Origin: an uncultured Flavobacteriales bacterium
GTDB lineage: Bacteria > Bacteroidota > Bacteroidia > Flavobacteriales_D > Crocinitomicaceae
Direction of reading: 5' to 3'
Length of the DNA: 64,000 nucleotides
NCBI GenBank assembly: GCA_937876195.1
Contig: CALEIK010000003.1
Location: forward strand, 8,446 to 72,445
Each line of letters starts with the position of its first letter. The stretch's first letter is position 1. The notes under the pieces were generated by a model that made no database searches, was not told where the DNA came from, and saw only the letters and a list, made by a program, of their open reading frames with translations. This document shows, one piece after another, positions 51,819 to 61,686 of this stretch. Made by a program: the position numbers and the translations under genes.

Positions 51819-54158
51819 ATGAAATTTCTCCTTTGCCTTATCCTTGCTACTTTCTCTTTGAATGTTACAGCGCAATTGAACATGGATTCAATCAGTCACG
51901 TCAATTATTTCACATTGCACACCACCATGATCAATGATGTTTGGGGCTATGAGGATGAAATGGGCAATGAATACGCCTTGGTTGGAACAGAAAATGGAAC
52001 AAGTGTTGTCGATATTTCAACTCCTACAAATCCTGTAGAGGTTTTTTGGGAGCCAGGAATGAATTCTGTGTGGCGCGATCTAAAAACGTATGGTGATTAT
52101 GCGTATGTAACAACAGAAGCAGAGAATGGATTATTGATCATTGATTTATCTCCTTTGCCAGGTTCAACAGCATTAACAACGACGTATTATACGGGTCCTT
52201 TAGGTGATGAATGGGAGTCAGCACACAATATTTACATCGATGAGTTCGGTTACGCCTACATCTTTGGAGCAAACAGAGACAATGGAGGCGTAATCATTTT
52301 GGATGTCGCAACAGATCCCTTGAACCCAATTGAAGTAGGTACATACGATACGTGGTATGCGCATGATGGCTTTGTACAAAACAATATCATGTACCTTGCC
52401 CATATTTCTGACGGTTTTATAAGCATTGTTGACATCGCAGACAAAGGAAATCCTGTACTTTTAGGGACAAAGGCTACACCTTCAACATTAAGTCACAATA
52501 TCTGGGTAACAGCCGACGGTCAGTATGCCTTTACAACGGATGAGGTTTCAGGGGCATATCTTGGCGCATACGATGTTTCAGATCCATCCGATATCATTGA
52601 AGTGGATAGAATTCAAAGTTCACCAGGAGCAGGAGTTATTCCTCACAACACGCACGTGATAGGTGATCATATTGTAACGAGCTATTATTCAGATGGAGTA
52701 GTGGTTCACGACGTGACTTACCCATACAATATGATCGAAGTGGCAAATTATGACACGTACCCGTTACAAACGACAGACTATGACGGTTGTTGGGGAGCAT
52801 ATCCTTTTTTTACTTCTGGAATCGTATTGGCGACAGATCGTTCGGAAGGATTATTTATTTTGAATCCAACGTACATTCAAGCGGCGTACTTGGAAGGGAC
52901 AGTAACAAATTCAGTGACGACAAACCCCTTGGATCAAGTGCAAATAGAAATTGTCGGTGGAAATCAGCTCGGAGGCACAAACAATACCGGCTTTTACGCT
53001 ACGGGAACTGTTGATGGTGGAACATACGATGTGACGTATTCCAAAACAGGGTACTTTCCTCAAACTGTTTCTCTGGTGCTGACCAATGGTATTATTACCA
53101 CTCAAGATATCCAGTTGGTTCCTATTTCACCGTATAATTTGGATATTATCGTTGTGGAAGAAGGTACTGGAACTCCAATCGCTAATGCAGATATTCGATT
53201 ACAATATCCATTAATGATGCACGAAGGTGTTACAAATGGTATTGGTGAAGAGAGTTTGACCTTGTATTACGAGGACACTTATAATGTTCAAGTAGGTAAA
53301 TGGGGGTATGTCACCAATTGTTTTGATCAATTCATTGATGATGCCACAGGAAGTATCGTTGTGACGTTGACTCCTGGATTGTACGATGATTTTGCATTTG
53401 ACTTTGGATGGTCGACTTCTGGCACTGCAACCACGGGATTGTGGGAGCGTGGAATTCCAGTCGGTACTACTACCGGGTCGGCACCAGATGTTGATGTTAC
53501 TAGCGATTGCTCAGATTATTCGTATGTAACTGGTAATTCAGATTTGAATTTAAACCCGAACTTTGACGACGTAGATCTAGGAACAGCTATTTTAACTTCT
53601 CCAGTGATGGATTTGACAGGATATACAGAACCGTATGTGAATTATAGTCGTTGGTTTTACAATGAATTTGGTCCCGCTGCTATCGATGATACATTGAGAG
53701 TTAGTGTTTCAAATGGTACACAAACTGTAGAAATTGACAAAATTGGGAAGGATCCCGCGACCTTTTATCAATGGGTAGATATGAGCATTCGCTTAAGCGA
53801 TTACATCACGATTACGAGTACAATGCAGTTTTTCTTCGAGACTTCAGATGAGGATCCAAATCCAAACATCACCGAAGCTGGTCTTGATAAATTTTACATT
53901 GTAGAAGAAGTAGAATTGGCACTGAACGAGTTGGATGTCGTATATAAAGTATATCCAAACCCGTTTAACCATAAAATCATTGTGGAGGGAATTCATACCT
54001 CTGTGGACTACCGAGTGTTTTCTTCAGAAGGACAGCTGGTGGGTCAAGGAGTACTTTCAGCACAACAGAATGAGGTGGAAACATCTGCATTCAAATCGGG
54101 TATTTATTTCTTGCACCTCAACGAAAAGGTACACAAGGTCATAAAAATGAATGAATGA
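51819..54158 (+). CDS. LVIVD-repeat (choice-of-anchor B-like) T9SS cargo protein
   Basis: A 779-residue secreted protein with a signal peptide ending V-T-A-Q (residue 19). Residues about 30-350 are a beta-propeller of LVIVD repeats (for example V-V-D-I-S-T-P-T-N-P-V-E-V, L-D-V-A-T-D-P-L-N-P-I, V-D-I-A-D-K-G-N-P-V). Two carboxypeptidase-regulatory-like beta-sandwiches follow at about 358-435 and 440-520, then a jelly-roll-like domain, and a T9SS type A domain at about 705-779 (V-Y-P-N-P-F-N-H-K-I-I-V). It is exported to the surface; the ligand is unknown. Confidence 0.9.
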   Translation: MKFLLCLILATFSLNVTAQLNMDSISHVNYFTLHTTMINDVWGYEDEMGNEYALVGTENGTSVVDISTPTNPVEVFWEPGMNSVWRDLKTYGDYAYVTTEAENGLLIIDLSPLPGSTALTTTYYTGPLGDEWESAHNIYIDEFGYAYIFGANRDNGGVIILDVATDPLNPIEVGTYDTWYAHDGFVQNNIMYLAHISDGFISIVDIADKGNPVLLGTKATPSTLSHNIWVTADGQYAFTTDEVSGAYLGAYDVSDPSDIIEVDRIQSSPGAGVIPHNTHVIGDHIVTSYYSDGVVVHDVTYPYNMIEVANYDTYPLQTTDYDGCWGAYPFFTSGIVLATDRSEGLFILNPTYIQAAYLEGTVTNSVTTNPLDQVQIEIVGGNQLGGTNNTGFYATGTVDGGTYDVTYSKTGYFPQTVSLVLTNGIITTQDIQLVPISPYNLDIIVVEEGTGTPIANADIRLQYPLMMHEGVTNGIGEESLTLYYEDTYNVQVGKWGYVTNCFDQFIDDATGSIVVTLTPGLYDDFAFDFGWSTSGTATTGLWERGIPVGTTTGSAPDVDVTSDCSDYSYVTGNSDLNLNPNFDDVDLGTAILTSPVMDLTGYTEPYVNYSRWFYNEFGPAAIDDTLRVSVSNGTQTVEIDKIGKDPATFYQWVDMSIRLSDYITITSTMQFFFETSDEDPNPNITEAGLDKFYIVEEVELALNELDVVYKVYPNPFNHKIIVEGIHTSVDYRVFSSEGQLVGQGVLSAQQNEVETSAFKSGIYFLHLNEKVHKVIKMNE

Positions 54159-54193
54159 CAATCTTGAACCTGTGCTAACTCTGTTGGTTTAAT

Positions 54194-54201
54194 TATATTT
54201 G
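54194..54201 (+). promoter_or_regulatory. -7 element TATATTTG before the glycosyltransferase gene
   Basis: An exact TAnnTTTG match 19 bases before the GTG start at 54221. It would drive the run of genes up to 58338. A TTG at a standard distance is not evident. Confidence 0.5.
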
Positions 54202-54220
54202 TTCGTCCAAACAATTTTTA

Positions 54221-55180
54221 GTGGAAATAAAATACGACATATCATTAGTTATTCCTCTCTTAAACGAGGATGAATCACTTCCTGAATTGCACGACTGGAT
54301 TGTGCGTGTGATGGATGAAAACAACTATTCGTATGAAATTGTTTTCATTGATGATGGAAGTAAAGATGGTTCATGGAAAGTCATTGAAGCATTGAATGAG
54401 AAGAACCCTTGTGTAAAAGGGATTAAGTTTCAACGGAATTATGGAAAATCGGCTGCCCTGCAAAAGGGATTTGAAGCCGCGTGCGGAAAAGTGGTTGTTA
54501 CAATGGACGCAGATTTACAAGATTCACCCGAAGAAATTCCTGAAATGTACCGAATGATTGTCGAAGAGGATTACGATTTGATTTCCGGGTGGAAGAAAAA
54601 GCGATTTGATCCTATCAGCAAGACGATTCCAACCAAGCTGTACAATTGGGCAGCGAGAAGAATTACTGGGATTTATCTACACGACTTCAATTGTGGATTG
54701 AAAGCCTATAAAAATACCGTAGTAAAAAGTATTGAAGTGTATGGCGATATGCACCGTTATGTTCCTGCATTGGCGAAATACGCTGGATTTTCGAAAATCG
54801 GTGAGAAAGTAGTTCAACATCAATCCCGCAAATACGGTACTACAAAATTTGGATTGAATCGCTTTGTAAACGGCCCACTCGATTTATTGTCTGTAGCATT
54901 TATGGGGAAGTTTGGAAAAAAGCCCATGCACTTTTTCGGAGCAATCGGTATTGTGATGTTTATTGTAGGTTTTGGTTTTTCCTTTTACTTGGGAATTGAT
55001 AAATTATTTATAGAAAAAACCGGACGTTTAATTGCGGATAGAACGGAGTTTTACATCGCAATCGCCGCAATGATAATGGGCGTTCAATTCTTTTTGGCTG
55101 GTTTCATTGCGGAATTAATAGGGCGTTCTTCTTCTCAACGAAATGTCTACCTTGTTGAAAAGACCATCGATGTCGATTAG
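54221..55180 (+). CDS. GT2-family polyprenyl-phosphate glycosyltransferase (DPM1/ArnC-like)
   Basis: A 319-residue protein starting at GTG. The GT-A domain (residues 5-220) has S-L-V-I-P-L-L-N-E-D-E-S, I-D-D-G-S-K-D-G, the metal-binding M-D-A-D-L-Q-D-S-P-E-E-I near residue 90 and F-N-C-G-L-K-A-Y near 160. Two transmembrane helices follow near 240-262 and 283-308. Relatives transfer a sugar from a nucleotide sugar to undecaprenyl or dolichyl phosphate at the membrane. It begins a tightly packed run of five genes and overlaps the next by 11 bp. Confidence 0.9.
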   Translation: MEIKYDISLVIPLLNEDESLPELHDWIVRVMDENNYSYEIVFIDDGSKDGSWKVIEALNEKNPCVKGIKFQRNYGKSAALQKGFEAACGKVVVTMDADLQDSPEEIPEMYRMIVEEDYDLISGWKKKRFDPISKTIPTKLYNWAARRITGIYLHDFNCGLKAYKNTVVKSIEVYGDMHRYVPALAKYAGFSKIGEKVVQHQSRKYGTTKFGLNRFVNGPLDLLSVAFMGKFGKKPMHFFGAIGIVMFIVGFGFSFYLGIDKLFIEKTGRLIADRTEFYIAIAAMIMGVQFFLAGFIAELIGRSSSQRNVYLVEKTIDVD

Positions 55181-55727
55181 TCAATGGAATATAGATCACA
55201 CTTGGACCCTATTTTTGGATAGGGACGGTGTTATTAATGAGCGCAAATTTGGTGGTTACATCACCAAGGTGGATGAATTTCAGTTCTTACCGCAGGTAAA
55301 AGAGGCAATCGCTTCACTTTCGAAAGTTTTTAACTTGGTGATAGTCGTCACTAATCAACAGGGAATTGCAAAAGGTATAATGACCGAGCGTAACGTTTTG
55401 GAGATTCATACTTATATGTGTGATCAAATTCAAATAGCGGGAGGGAGAATTGATAAATGTTATTTCGCCCCTAACAAAAAAGGAGCTGAAGACGACATGC
55501 GAAAACCAACACCTGTAATGGCAAAATTGGCAAAAATCCACTATCCTGAGATAGAATTTAGCCGTTGCATTATGGTGGGAGACACGGATACAGACATTGA
55601 ATTTGGCAGGAATCTTGGTATGAAGACCGTACGAATAAAAACAGAGGAGCCAATTGAATTAAAAGCTGATATAACGGTGAATGGATTGGACGAATTGGCA
55701 AAATTAATAGAGCATGAAGTATCTTAA
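55170..55727 (+). CDS. HAD-IIIA phosphatase (GmhB/HisB-N-like)
   Basis: A phosphatase of about 185 residues. I start it at ATG 55170; another ATG at 55143 would deepen the overlap with the glycosyltransferase gene. The HAD motifs are L-F-L-D-R-D-G-V-I-N (nucleophile Asp), V-T-N-Q-Q-G-I near residue 68, R-K-P (motif III Lys) near 118 and V-G-D-T-D-T-D-I near 137. True GmhB has a Cys-rich zinc loop; here only one Cys remains (C-Y-F-A-P-N-K-K-G), so the heptose bisphosphate substrate is uncertain. Sugar-phosphate hydrolysis fits its place beside glycosyltransferases. Confidence 0.87.
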   Translation: MSISQWNIDHTWTLFLDRDGVINERKFGGYITKVDEFQFLPQVKEAIASLSKVFNLVIVVTNQQGIAKGIMTERNVLEIHTYMCDQIQIAGGRIDKCYFAPNKKGAEDDMRKPTPVMAKLAKIHYPEIEFSRCIMVGDTDTDIEFGRNLGMKTVRIKTEEPIELKADITVNGLDELAKLIEHEVS

Positions 55728-56469
55728 CTCCACATTCATTTTATTTTTCGCGCTGAGCGCATTTTCACAGTTAAATCAAGTCGATGAAAAGGGGAGAAAA
55801 CAGGGTGAATGGGCAAAAACGCACGAAGGAACCCGTGTTTATGACTTTAAAGGACAGTTCAAAGACGACAAGCCAATTGGGAAATTCACCTATTTCTACA
55901 AGTCATCAAAAGTAAAGGCGATTATCAATCATGCTGAAAATAGTAATCGCTCAGAAGCTTATTTCTACCATGAAAATGGGGCGTTGATGAGTTATGGGAT
56001 TTATAGAAATCAGAACAAGGATAGTGTATGGGTGAATTTCGGCCCGTCTCAACGTTTAAGCAATACTGAAACGTATGTGAATGGAAAGTTGAATGGAAAA
56101 AAAGTGATTTACTACATTTCAGAAGACCTTAACAATAAATCGCAGCTTCCGTCAGTGGTTTCCTATTACAAGAACGATTCACTGCATGGAGATTATACCG
56201 AGTACTTCGAAGATCAACGCGTGAAAGTGAAAGGGCAGTACCACATGAACACGAAAGATGGTCTGTGGACGCATTACCATGTTACTGGCAAACCAATGAT
56301 GGTTATTCGCTATAAAAAAGGCGTAAAACATGGCTGGGCGATGGGTTATGATGATACAGGAAAGGAAATAGGAAAGAAATATTTTTATTACGGCCGTCAC
56401 TTGGAAGGTAAACAGCTGAAAGAAAAAATGACACAAATGAAAGAATTAGGGATCAATCCTAATGAATAA
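55714..56469 (+). CDS. Secreted MORN-like (YwqK-type) repeat protein
   Basis: A 251-residue protein with a signal peptide ending A-F-S-Q (residue 19). It carries about seven 20-25-residue repeats of the aromatic/Gly MORN-variant kind (for example G-E-W-A-K-T-H-E-G, P-I-G-K-F-T-Y-F-Y, H-G-D-Y-T-E-Y-F-E, K-D-G-L-W-T-H-Y). Such proteins are often annotated as YwqK-family antitoxins, but nothing here suggests toxin neutralisation. It likely binds a partner in the periplasm. Its start overlaps the HAD gene by 14 bp. Confidence 0.85.
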   Translation: MKYLNSTFILFFALSAFSQLNQVDEKGRKQGEWAKTHEGTRVYDFKGQFKDDKPIGKFTYFYKSSKVKAIINHAENSNRSEAYFYHENGALMSYGIYRNQNKDSVWVNFGPSQRLSNTETYVNGKLNGKKVIYYISEDLNNKSQLPSVVSYYKNDSLHGDYTEYFEDQRVKVKGQYHMNTKDGLWTHYHVTGKPMMVIRYKKGVKHGWAMGYDDTGKEIGKKYFYYGRHLEGKQLKEKMTQMKELGINPNE

Positions 56470-56502
56470 CAACCTTTTATTTCGTATTTTCGTCATTAAT
56501 AA

Positions 56503-57189
56503 ATGATGAAGACCTTTAAACTATATACAATTCTCATCAGCGGACTACTAATACTGGTCTTGCTAGGGTGTAAGAAATCTGAACCAGTTCCTTCAATGCA
56601 TTACGAGTATTTTGGAATGGAGAAGGGGCGTTACATCGTTTATGATGTCACAGAGATTGATCATGAGGAGGCTTTCCAGATCCACGATACAATACACTAT
56701 CAACTAAAAACAGTGTGGGATCAACCTTATATTGATAACGAAGGTAGAACGGCATGTGAGTTCCATCGATTGAAACGAGACGACGCATCACAAGAATGGG
56801 TGCCGACTGATATATGGACGGGAATTATCGACGATGCACGGCGTGCTGAACTGATTGAAGAAAATCAACGTAGGATAAAATTGGTGTTTGCACCATCTTC
56901 GGAGAAAATATGGGATGCAAATGCCTACAACACATTGGGCGAACAAGAAAGTTATTACGAGGACATTCATAAAAGTGCAACTGTTGGTGGGACATACTTT
57001 GATTCAACATTGACCGTGGAACAGGGAGAAGAGCTAAATTTAGTCTGGGATATCAGAATCTATGAGAAGTATGCCAAAGGTGTAGGAATGATCGAGTGGT
57101 ATTACAAAGTCAATAATTATCAATTGTCAGATACCGTTTATCTGGGTAAAGAAATCTATTATACCTTTGTGACTACGGGAATAGAATAA
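56503..57189 (+). CDS. Lipoprotein of unknown function
   Basis: A 228-residue protein with a lipobox ending V-L-L-G-C near residue 23. The mature domain is beta-rich with an alternation of aromatic and charged residues (Y-F-G-M-E-K-G-R-Y-I-V-Y-D-V-T-E-I) that I know from many Bacteroidota lipoproteins of unknown role. It lies in the same-direction run between the MORN-like gene (33 bp) and the GT4 gene (30 bp). Confidence 0.8.
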   Translation: MMKTFKLYTILISGLLILVLLGCKKSEPVPSMHYEYFGMEKGRYIVYDVTEIDHEEAFQIHDTIHYQLKTVWDQPYIDNEGRTACEFHRLKRDDASQEWVPTDIWTGIIDDARRAELIEENQRRIKLVFAPSSEKIWDANAYNTLGEQESYYEDIHKSATVGGTYFDSTLTVEQGEELNLVWDIRIYEKYAKGVGMIEWYYKVNNYQLSDTVYLGKEIYYTFVTTGIE

Positions 57190-57219
57190 ATTACTCCTTG
57201 TGCAAAATTCAGTTTATTT

Positions 57220-58338
57220 ATGAAGATCGCCATGCTGTCCACTTTTTATCCTTTCCGAGGTGGAATTGCACAATTCAATGGACTTGTCTTCCGTGAATTA
57301 GAAAAGGAACATGAAGTAAAGGCCTTTAATTTCAAGCGACAATATCCCAACTTTTTATTTCCTGGAGAAACGCAATACGTCACAGCTGAAGATAAAGCAG
57401 ATGCCATTCCCACGGTGGATTGTTTGGATTCTGTTAATCCCTTCTCTTATCGCTCAACAGCAAAAAAGATCAAAGCTTTCAATCCTGATATCTTAATTAC
57501 CCGTTATTGGATGACTTTTTTCGCGCCATCATTGGGCGCAGTGACCAAACGCATGCCTAAGCATACCAAGCGCATCAGTATACTTGACAACGTTATTCCG
57601 CACGAAAAGCGTTTTTTTGATTCACCTGCCAACCGATTTTTCCTCAAACAGAACGATGGGTTTGTCGTAATGAGTGATACTGTGCTAGCCGATTTGCTCT
57701 CTATTCGACCTGACGCGAAATATTTGCGGATCAATCACCCCGTGTACAATCAATTTGGAGAAATAATGCCAAGAGAAGCTGCGTTGAAGCAGTTAAATTT
57801 AGATCCATCCAAGAAATATCTATTGTTCTTCGGCTTCATTCGCGATTACAAAGGGTTGGATTTGTTGATTGAAGCACTAACGCATTTGGATGAAAGCCAT
57901 CACCTTCTTGTCGCTGGTGAGGTCTATGGTTCCTTTGAAAAATACGAAAAACAAATTGCTCAACTTCAGTTGAAAGAACGAATTCATCTATTCAATCAAT
58001 ACATTTCCGACGACAAAGTGAGCGCTTTTTTCTCAGCATCAGATGTGTGTGTATTGCCTTACAAGGGAGCGACGCAAAGTGGAATCACCGCAATTTCTCA
58101 TCATTTTGAATTACCTATTATTGCGACAGATGTCGGTGGACTGAAAGAGACGACACGGCATGGTGAAACAGGTCTGATCGTTGAAAAGCCCGATAGTAAA
58201 TTGATTGCTGAAAGTATTTCGACGTATTATAGCATGAATTATAAGACAGTGTTCAGCAAAAATATCGCACAGGAAAAGGAGGCAAGTTCTTGGGAGAACT
58301 TCACCAAAAAACTCATCGATTTCTCGAAGACGCTTTAG
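57220..58338 (+). CDS. GT4-family (GT-B) glycosyltransferase
   Basis: A 372-residue soluble enzyme. The N-terminal Rossmann domain opens with M-L-S-T-F-Y-P-F-R-G-G-I-A-Q-F-N. The C-terminal donor-binding domain has L-F-F-G-F-I-R-D-Y-K-G-L-D-L-L-I near residues 205-220, A-S-D-V-C-V-L-P-Y near 276 and the E/SGxT-like element near 290 (S-G-I-T-A-I-S). It probably adds a sugar to a lipid-linked or surface glycan together with the GT2 enzyme upstream. The gene ends the run that begins at 54221. Confidence 0.9.
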   Translation: MKIAMLSTFYPFRGGIAQFNGLVFRELEKEHEVKAFNFKRQYPNFLFPGETQYVTAEDKADAIPTVDCLDSVNPFSYRSTAKKIKAFNPDILITRYWMTFFAPSLGAVTKRMPKHTKRISILDNVIPHEKRFFDSPANRFFLKQNDGFVVMSDTVLADLLSIRPDAKYLRINHPVYNQFGEIMPREAALKQLNLDPSKKYLLFFGFIRDYKGLDLLIEALTHLDESHHLLVAGEVYGSFEKYEKQIAQLQLKERIHLFNQYISDDKVSAFFSASDVCVLPYKGATQSGITAISHHFELPIIATDVGGLKETTRHGETGLIVEKPDSKLIAESISTYYSMNYKTVFSKNIAQEKEASSWENFTKKLIDFSKTL

Positions 58339-58442
58339 TACTATTCTGACGCGTATTCAGCATTTAAAACCGCTTTATTGAGCTGTAAATCAATCAATAA
58401 TAGCTTCTTGTTGATTTTCTATATAAATACAACACTTTATAA

Positions 58443-58473
58443 TTGACTTTAATAAAGGTAAAACCTATATTTG
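58443..58473 (+). promoter_or_regulatory. Promoter of secDF (TTG-N20-TATATTTG)
   Basis: TTG at 58443-58445 and an exact -7 TATATTTG at 58466-58473, 20 nt apart; the ATG is at 58508. No leader hairpin is visible. Confidence 0.7.
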
Positions 58474-58507
58474 CAGGCTTAAATAATTAACAAACTAATT
58501 TACGAAA

Positions 58508-61500
58508 ATGCGTAATAAAGGATTTTTTTGGTTTATAACGATTTTGTTGACTGCTATTTGCGTGTACCAACTATCGTTTACTTGGGTTTCTAATAATGTA
58601 GAGAAAAAAGCTGAAAAGGAGGCGAATGCTCTAGTTGCTGAATTAAAGGCGGAAGCGCTTAAGACAGATAGTATTGGATATTTGCCTAATGGTACAACGG
58701 TTCATTTTGGTGATGCTGAAGCAGAAGAATTAGCAAAGTCAGCGTTTGTCAACCAACTATTGAAAGAAAAGGCGGAAACTCCTGTGTATCCAATCTTCGG
58801 TTCAACATTTAAGGATGTTAAGAAACGCAGTTTGGCTTTTGGATTGGATCTTGTCGGTGGAATGAGTGTGAAACTTGAGGTTTCTGTGCCAGAATTGGTA
58901 AAAAACTACGTTCGTAATCCAAGAGACATCCAGTTTAGAAAGGCGTTTGAGGCAGCTCAAAAGGAATACGGAACAAAAGGAGGTGATTTCATCGATATTT
59001 TCGCAGCGAAGCATAAAGCGTTGAACAAGGGTACTGAATTAGTACGTTTGTTTGCCATTTCAGAAATTGATGAGCTAGGAACTAATTCTACTGATGCTGA
59101 TGTAATAGCATTTTTGAAAGACAAAGAAGCATCATCAATGGATGGTGTAGAAGAAATTATGAGTCGTCGTATCAACCAGTTTGGTGTGGCGCAACCGAAT
59201 ATTCAAAGAGATCCAGCAAACAATCGTTTGTACATTGAATTACCTGGTGTTCAAGATGAGACAACGGTTGCTGAGAAATTACAATCGACGGCAAATCTTC
59301 AATTCTTTGAAACATACGATATGCAGATGATAGGTACGCAATGGCAACAGGCAACTGTGCTTTCGCGCTCTGAGCCTATGGATGTGGAAGACATAGATTT
59401 GGAAGAAGAAGTTCAAGACTCAACAGATGTTGCGAATGCAGATGTACCAGACTCAACCGATGTTGCGGCAGCGGATGAATCAGACACAACTGAATTTGAA
59501 GAGGAGTCGTTGACGGATCTTGCATCATTGGACGGAGGTTCAGAACAAGGTTTGGGAGAGATGATGAAAGGTGCTGGAATGTTTTCAGTAGGATATTGTT
59601 CTCCTGAAAATGTAGGTGCAGTTGATAAATTGATTCATCGTGCTGATATCTTAGCATTGTTTCCTGAAGATTTAAAATTCATGTGGGGTGCAGATTTAGA
59701 AACTGTCAACCGTGACACGAAAGAATTAGGGATGTTCTTATACGCTGTGCGTGTTCCTGAAACAGGAAAGGCAAGAGTAGGTGGAAAGGACATTAAGTCG
59801 GCTTCTACAGGTTATGATTCTCAAGATGGTAAGATTACCGTTGATCTTGAAATGTCGGAAGAAGGAAGTGATAAATGGGCACAGATGACGCAAGACAATG
59901 TGGAGCGTGTTGTTGCCATTACGATGGATAATGTGGTTTACAGTGCACCTTTGGTGAACGGACCAATTTCTGGAGGAAGAACACAAATCTCGGGAAGCTT
60001 TACAATTAACGAAGCGAAGGATTTAGCGGGATTGTTAAACGGTGGAGCTTTACCAGCGCCATGTGTGATCAAAGAACAAACAAAAGTAGGTCCAACAATT
60101 GGTGCTGAGAATGCAAGTTCAGGATTGATTTCCTTTGGTATCGCTTTAATCCTAGTATTTATTTACATGGTTTTCTATTACGGAAAAGCAGGGATTGTTG
60201 CGGACATCGCATTGATTGCAAACATCTTGTTCATCTTCGGTTCATTAGCCTCTTTTGGAGCGGTACTAACGTTGGCAGGTATTGCCGGTATCGTTCTTAC
60301 GATTGGTATGGCGGTTGATGCGAACGTACTTATTTTTGAGCGTGTGCGTGAGGAGCAAGCATCAGGGAAGGATTTAAAATCAGCGATTGATACTGGATTT
60401 CAGAAATCGCTTTCTTCGATTATGGATGCGAACGTAACGACACTGTTGGTTGCAATTATATTGAAATCGTTTGGTTCTGGACCCATTGAATCATTTGCAA
60501 CAACGTTAATTATTGGTATTTTTACTTCACTCTTTTCTGCACTTGTCATTACGCGATTGTGTATGCTTTGGTGGATGAAAAAAGGAAAACCTATCAACTT
60601 TGAGACAAAACTTACGAAAGGAGCTTTTAAGAATTTCAACTTTAGATTTGTTGAGAAACGTAAAGTTTTCTACCTAATTTCTGCAATTCTTGTGGCAGGA
60701 TCGTTGGTGGCTATTTTTACCAAAGGTTTAAATCCAAGTGTTGAGTTCTCAGGAGGTCGTACTTACGGTGTGAAATTTGAAAAATCTGCTGGTGATCATT
60801 TAGATTACGTACGTGACAACTTAACGAAGGTTTTTGTTGAAGAAAATGGAAAAATAGCATCCGTTGAGTTAAAAACAAAGACGAACAACTATTTCCTAGA
60901 CATTACTACCAACTATTTGTTGGCGAACGAAAGCAGTAATGAGGAGGTAAAAGCGAAGTTAAAAGAAGGTCTTGAAAACTGCAAGGATAAAGTAGGTGGA
61001 TTTGAAATTCAAGAGTCGCGCAGTGTATCTGCAACGGTTTCTGAGGAGTTAATTTCGTCTTCAACCACGGCAATCCTACTTTCGCTGGTGATGATCTTTG
61101 CATACATTTTAATACGATTCGGTAAATGGCAATATTCAACAGGTGCAATTATCGCCATGCTGCATGACGTTGTTTTGGTGCTTGGTGCGTTTGCTATCTT
61201 CCATGGTATTTTACCATTCAATATGGACATTGACCAAGCATTCGTTGCGGCAATCCTTACGGTAATCGGTTACTCCATCAATGATACGGTGGTTGTATTT
61301 GATAGAATTCGTGAAAACATGAGTATTTATAAAGGTTCGAATCAAAACGATCAAATCAATACATCATTGAATTCAACATTGTCAAGAACAATCAATACAT
61401 CGATGACAACCTTCATCGTATTGTTGGTAATCTTCTTATTTGGTGGAGCAGCAATTAAAGGATTTATTTTCGCCTTGATGATTGGTGTTGTTGTCGGTAC

Positions 61501-61633
61501 ATATTCATCAGTTTGTATTGCAACGCCAATTTTGATTGACTTCTCTAAGAAGAATTTAATTGAAGACGCGAAGAAAGCGGCAGCCAAAGCAGAAGCAGAT
61601 GCGGCAGCAGCGGCTGAGGCAGCCAAAGCATAA
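58508..61633 (+). CDS. secDF: Fused protein translocase subunit SecDF
   Basis: A 1041-residue membrane protein with SecD and SecF in one chain and about twelve transmembrane helices. SecD signatures are F-G-L-D-L-V-G-G-M-S near residue 113, R-I-N-Q-F-G-V near 223, and the G-x-x-x-x-G-M-A-V-D-A-N-V-L-I-F-E-R helix near 598-618. The SecF half begins near 720 with L-N-P-S-V-E-F-S-G-G and has G-Y-S-I-N-D-T-V-V-V-F-D-R near 922. It uses the proton gradient to pull preproteins through SecYEG. An unusual acidic Asp/Ser/Thr-rich insert lies at about 290-345, and the tail is Ala/Lys-rich. Confidence 0.96.
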   Translation: MRNKGFFWFITILLTAICVYQLSFTWVSNNVEKKAEKEANALVAELKAEALKTDSIGYLPNGTTVHFGDAEAEELAKSAFVNQLLKEKAETPVYPIFGSTFKDVKKRSLAFGLDLVGGMSVKLEVSVPELVKNYVRNPRDIQFRKAFEAAQKEYGTKGGDFIDIFAAKHKALNKGTELVRLFAISEIDELGTNSTDADVIAFLKDKEASSMDGVEEIMSRRINQFGVAQPNIQRDPANNRLYIELPGVQDETTVAEKLQSTANLQFFETYDMQMIGTQWQQATVLSRSEPMDVEDIDLEEEVQDSTDVANADVPDSTDVAAADESDTTEFEEESLTDLASLDGGSEQGLGEMMKGAGMFSVGYCSPENVGAVDKLIHRADILALFPEDLKFMWGADLETVNRDTKELGMFLYAVRVPETGKARVGGKDIKSASTGYDSQDGKITVDLEMSEEGSDKWAQMTQDNVERVVAITMDNVVYSAPLVNGPISGGRTQISGSFTINEAKDLAGLLNGGALPAPCVIKEQTKVGPTIGAENASSGLISFGIALILVFIYMVFYYGKAGIVADIALIANILFIFGSLASFGAVLTLAGIAGIVLTIGMAVDANVLIFERVREEQASGKDLKSAIDTGFQKSLSSIMDANVTTLLVAIILKSFGSGPIESFATTLIIGIFTSLFSALVITRLCMLWWMKKGKPINFETKLTKGAFKNFNFRFVEKRKVFYLISAILVAGSLVAIFTKGLNPSVEFSGGRTYGVKFEKSAGDHLDYVRDNLTKVFVEENGKIASVELKTKTNNYFLDITTNYLLANESSNEEVKAKLKEGLENCKDKVGGFEIQESRSVSATVSEELISSSTTAILLSLVMIFAYILIRFGKWQYSTGAIIAMLHDVVLVLGAFAIFHGILPFNMDIDQAFVAAILTVIGYSINDTVVVFDRIRENMSIYKGSNQNDQINTSLNSTLSRTINTSMTTFIVLLVIFLFGGAAIKGFIFALMIGVVVGTYSSVCIATPILIDFSKKNLIEDAKKAAAKAEADAAAAAEAAKA

Positions 61634-61651
61634 TAGTTAATCAAAGATTTT

Positions 61652-61686
61652 AAAAGCCATCCGTCTAGAACGGATGGCTTTTTTTG
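61652..61686 (+). terminator. Rho-independent terminator of secDF
   Basis: A perfect 13-bp stem, AAAAGCCATCCGT with ACGGATGGCTTTT, has a 5-nt loop and is followed by T5. It lies 18 bases after the stop codon. Confidence 0.92.

Noticed and set aside
55714..56469. Toxin-antitoxin antitoxin (YwqK)
   Set aside because: The name is inherited from annotation of MORN-like repeats. There is no toxin partner, and the protein has a signal peptide.
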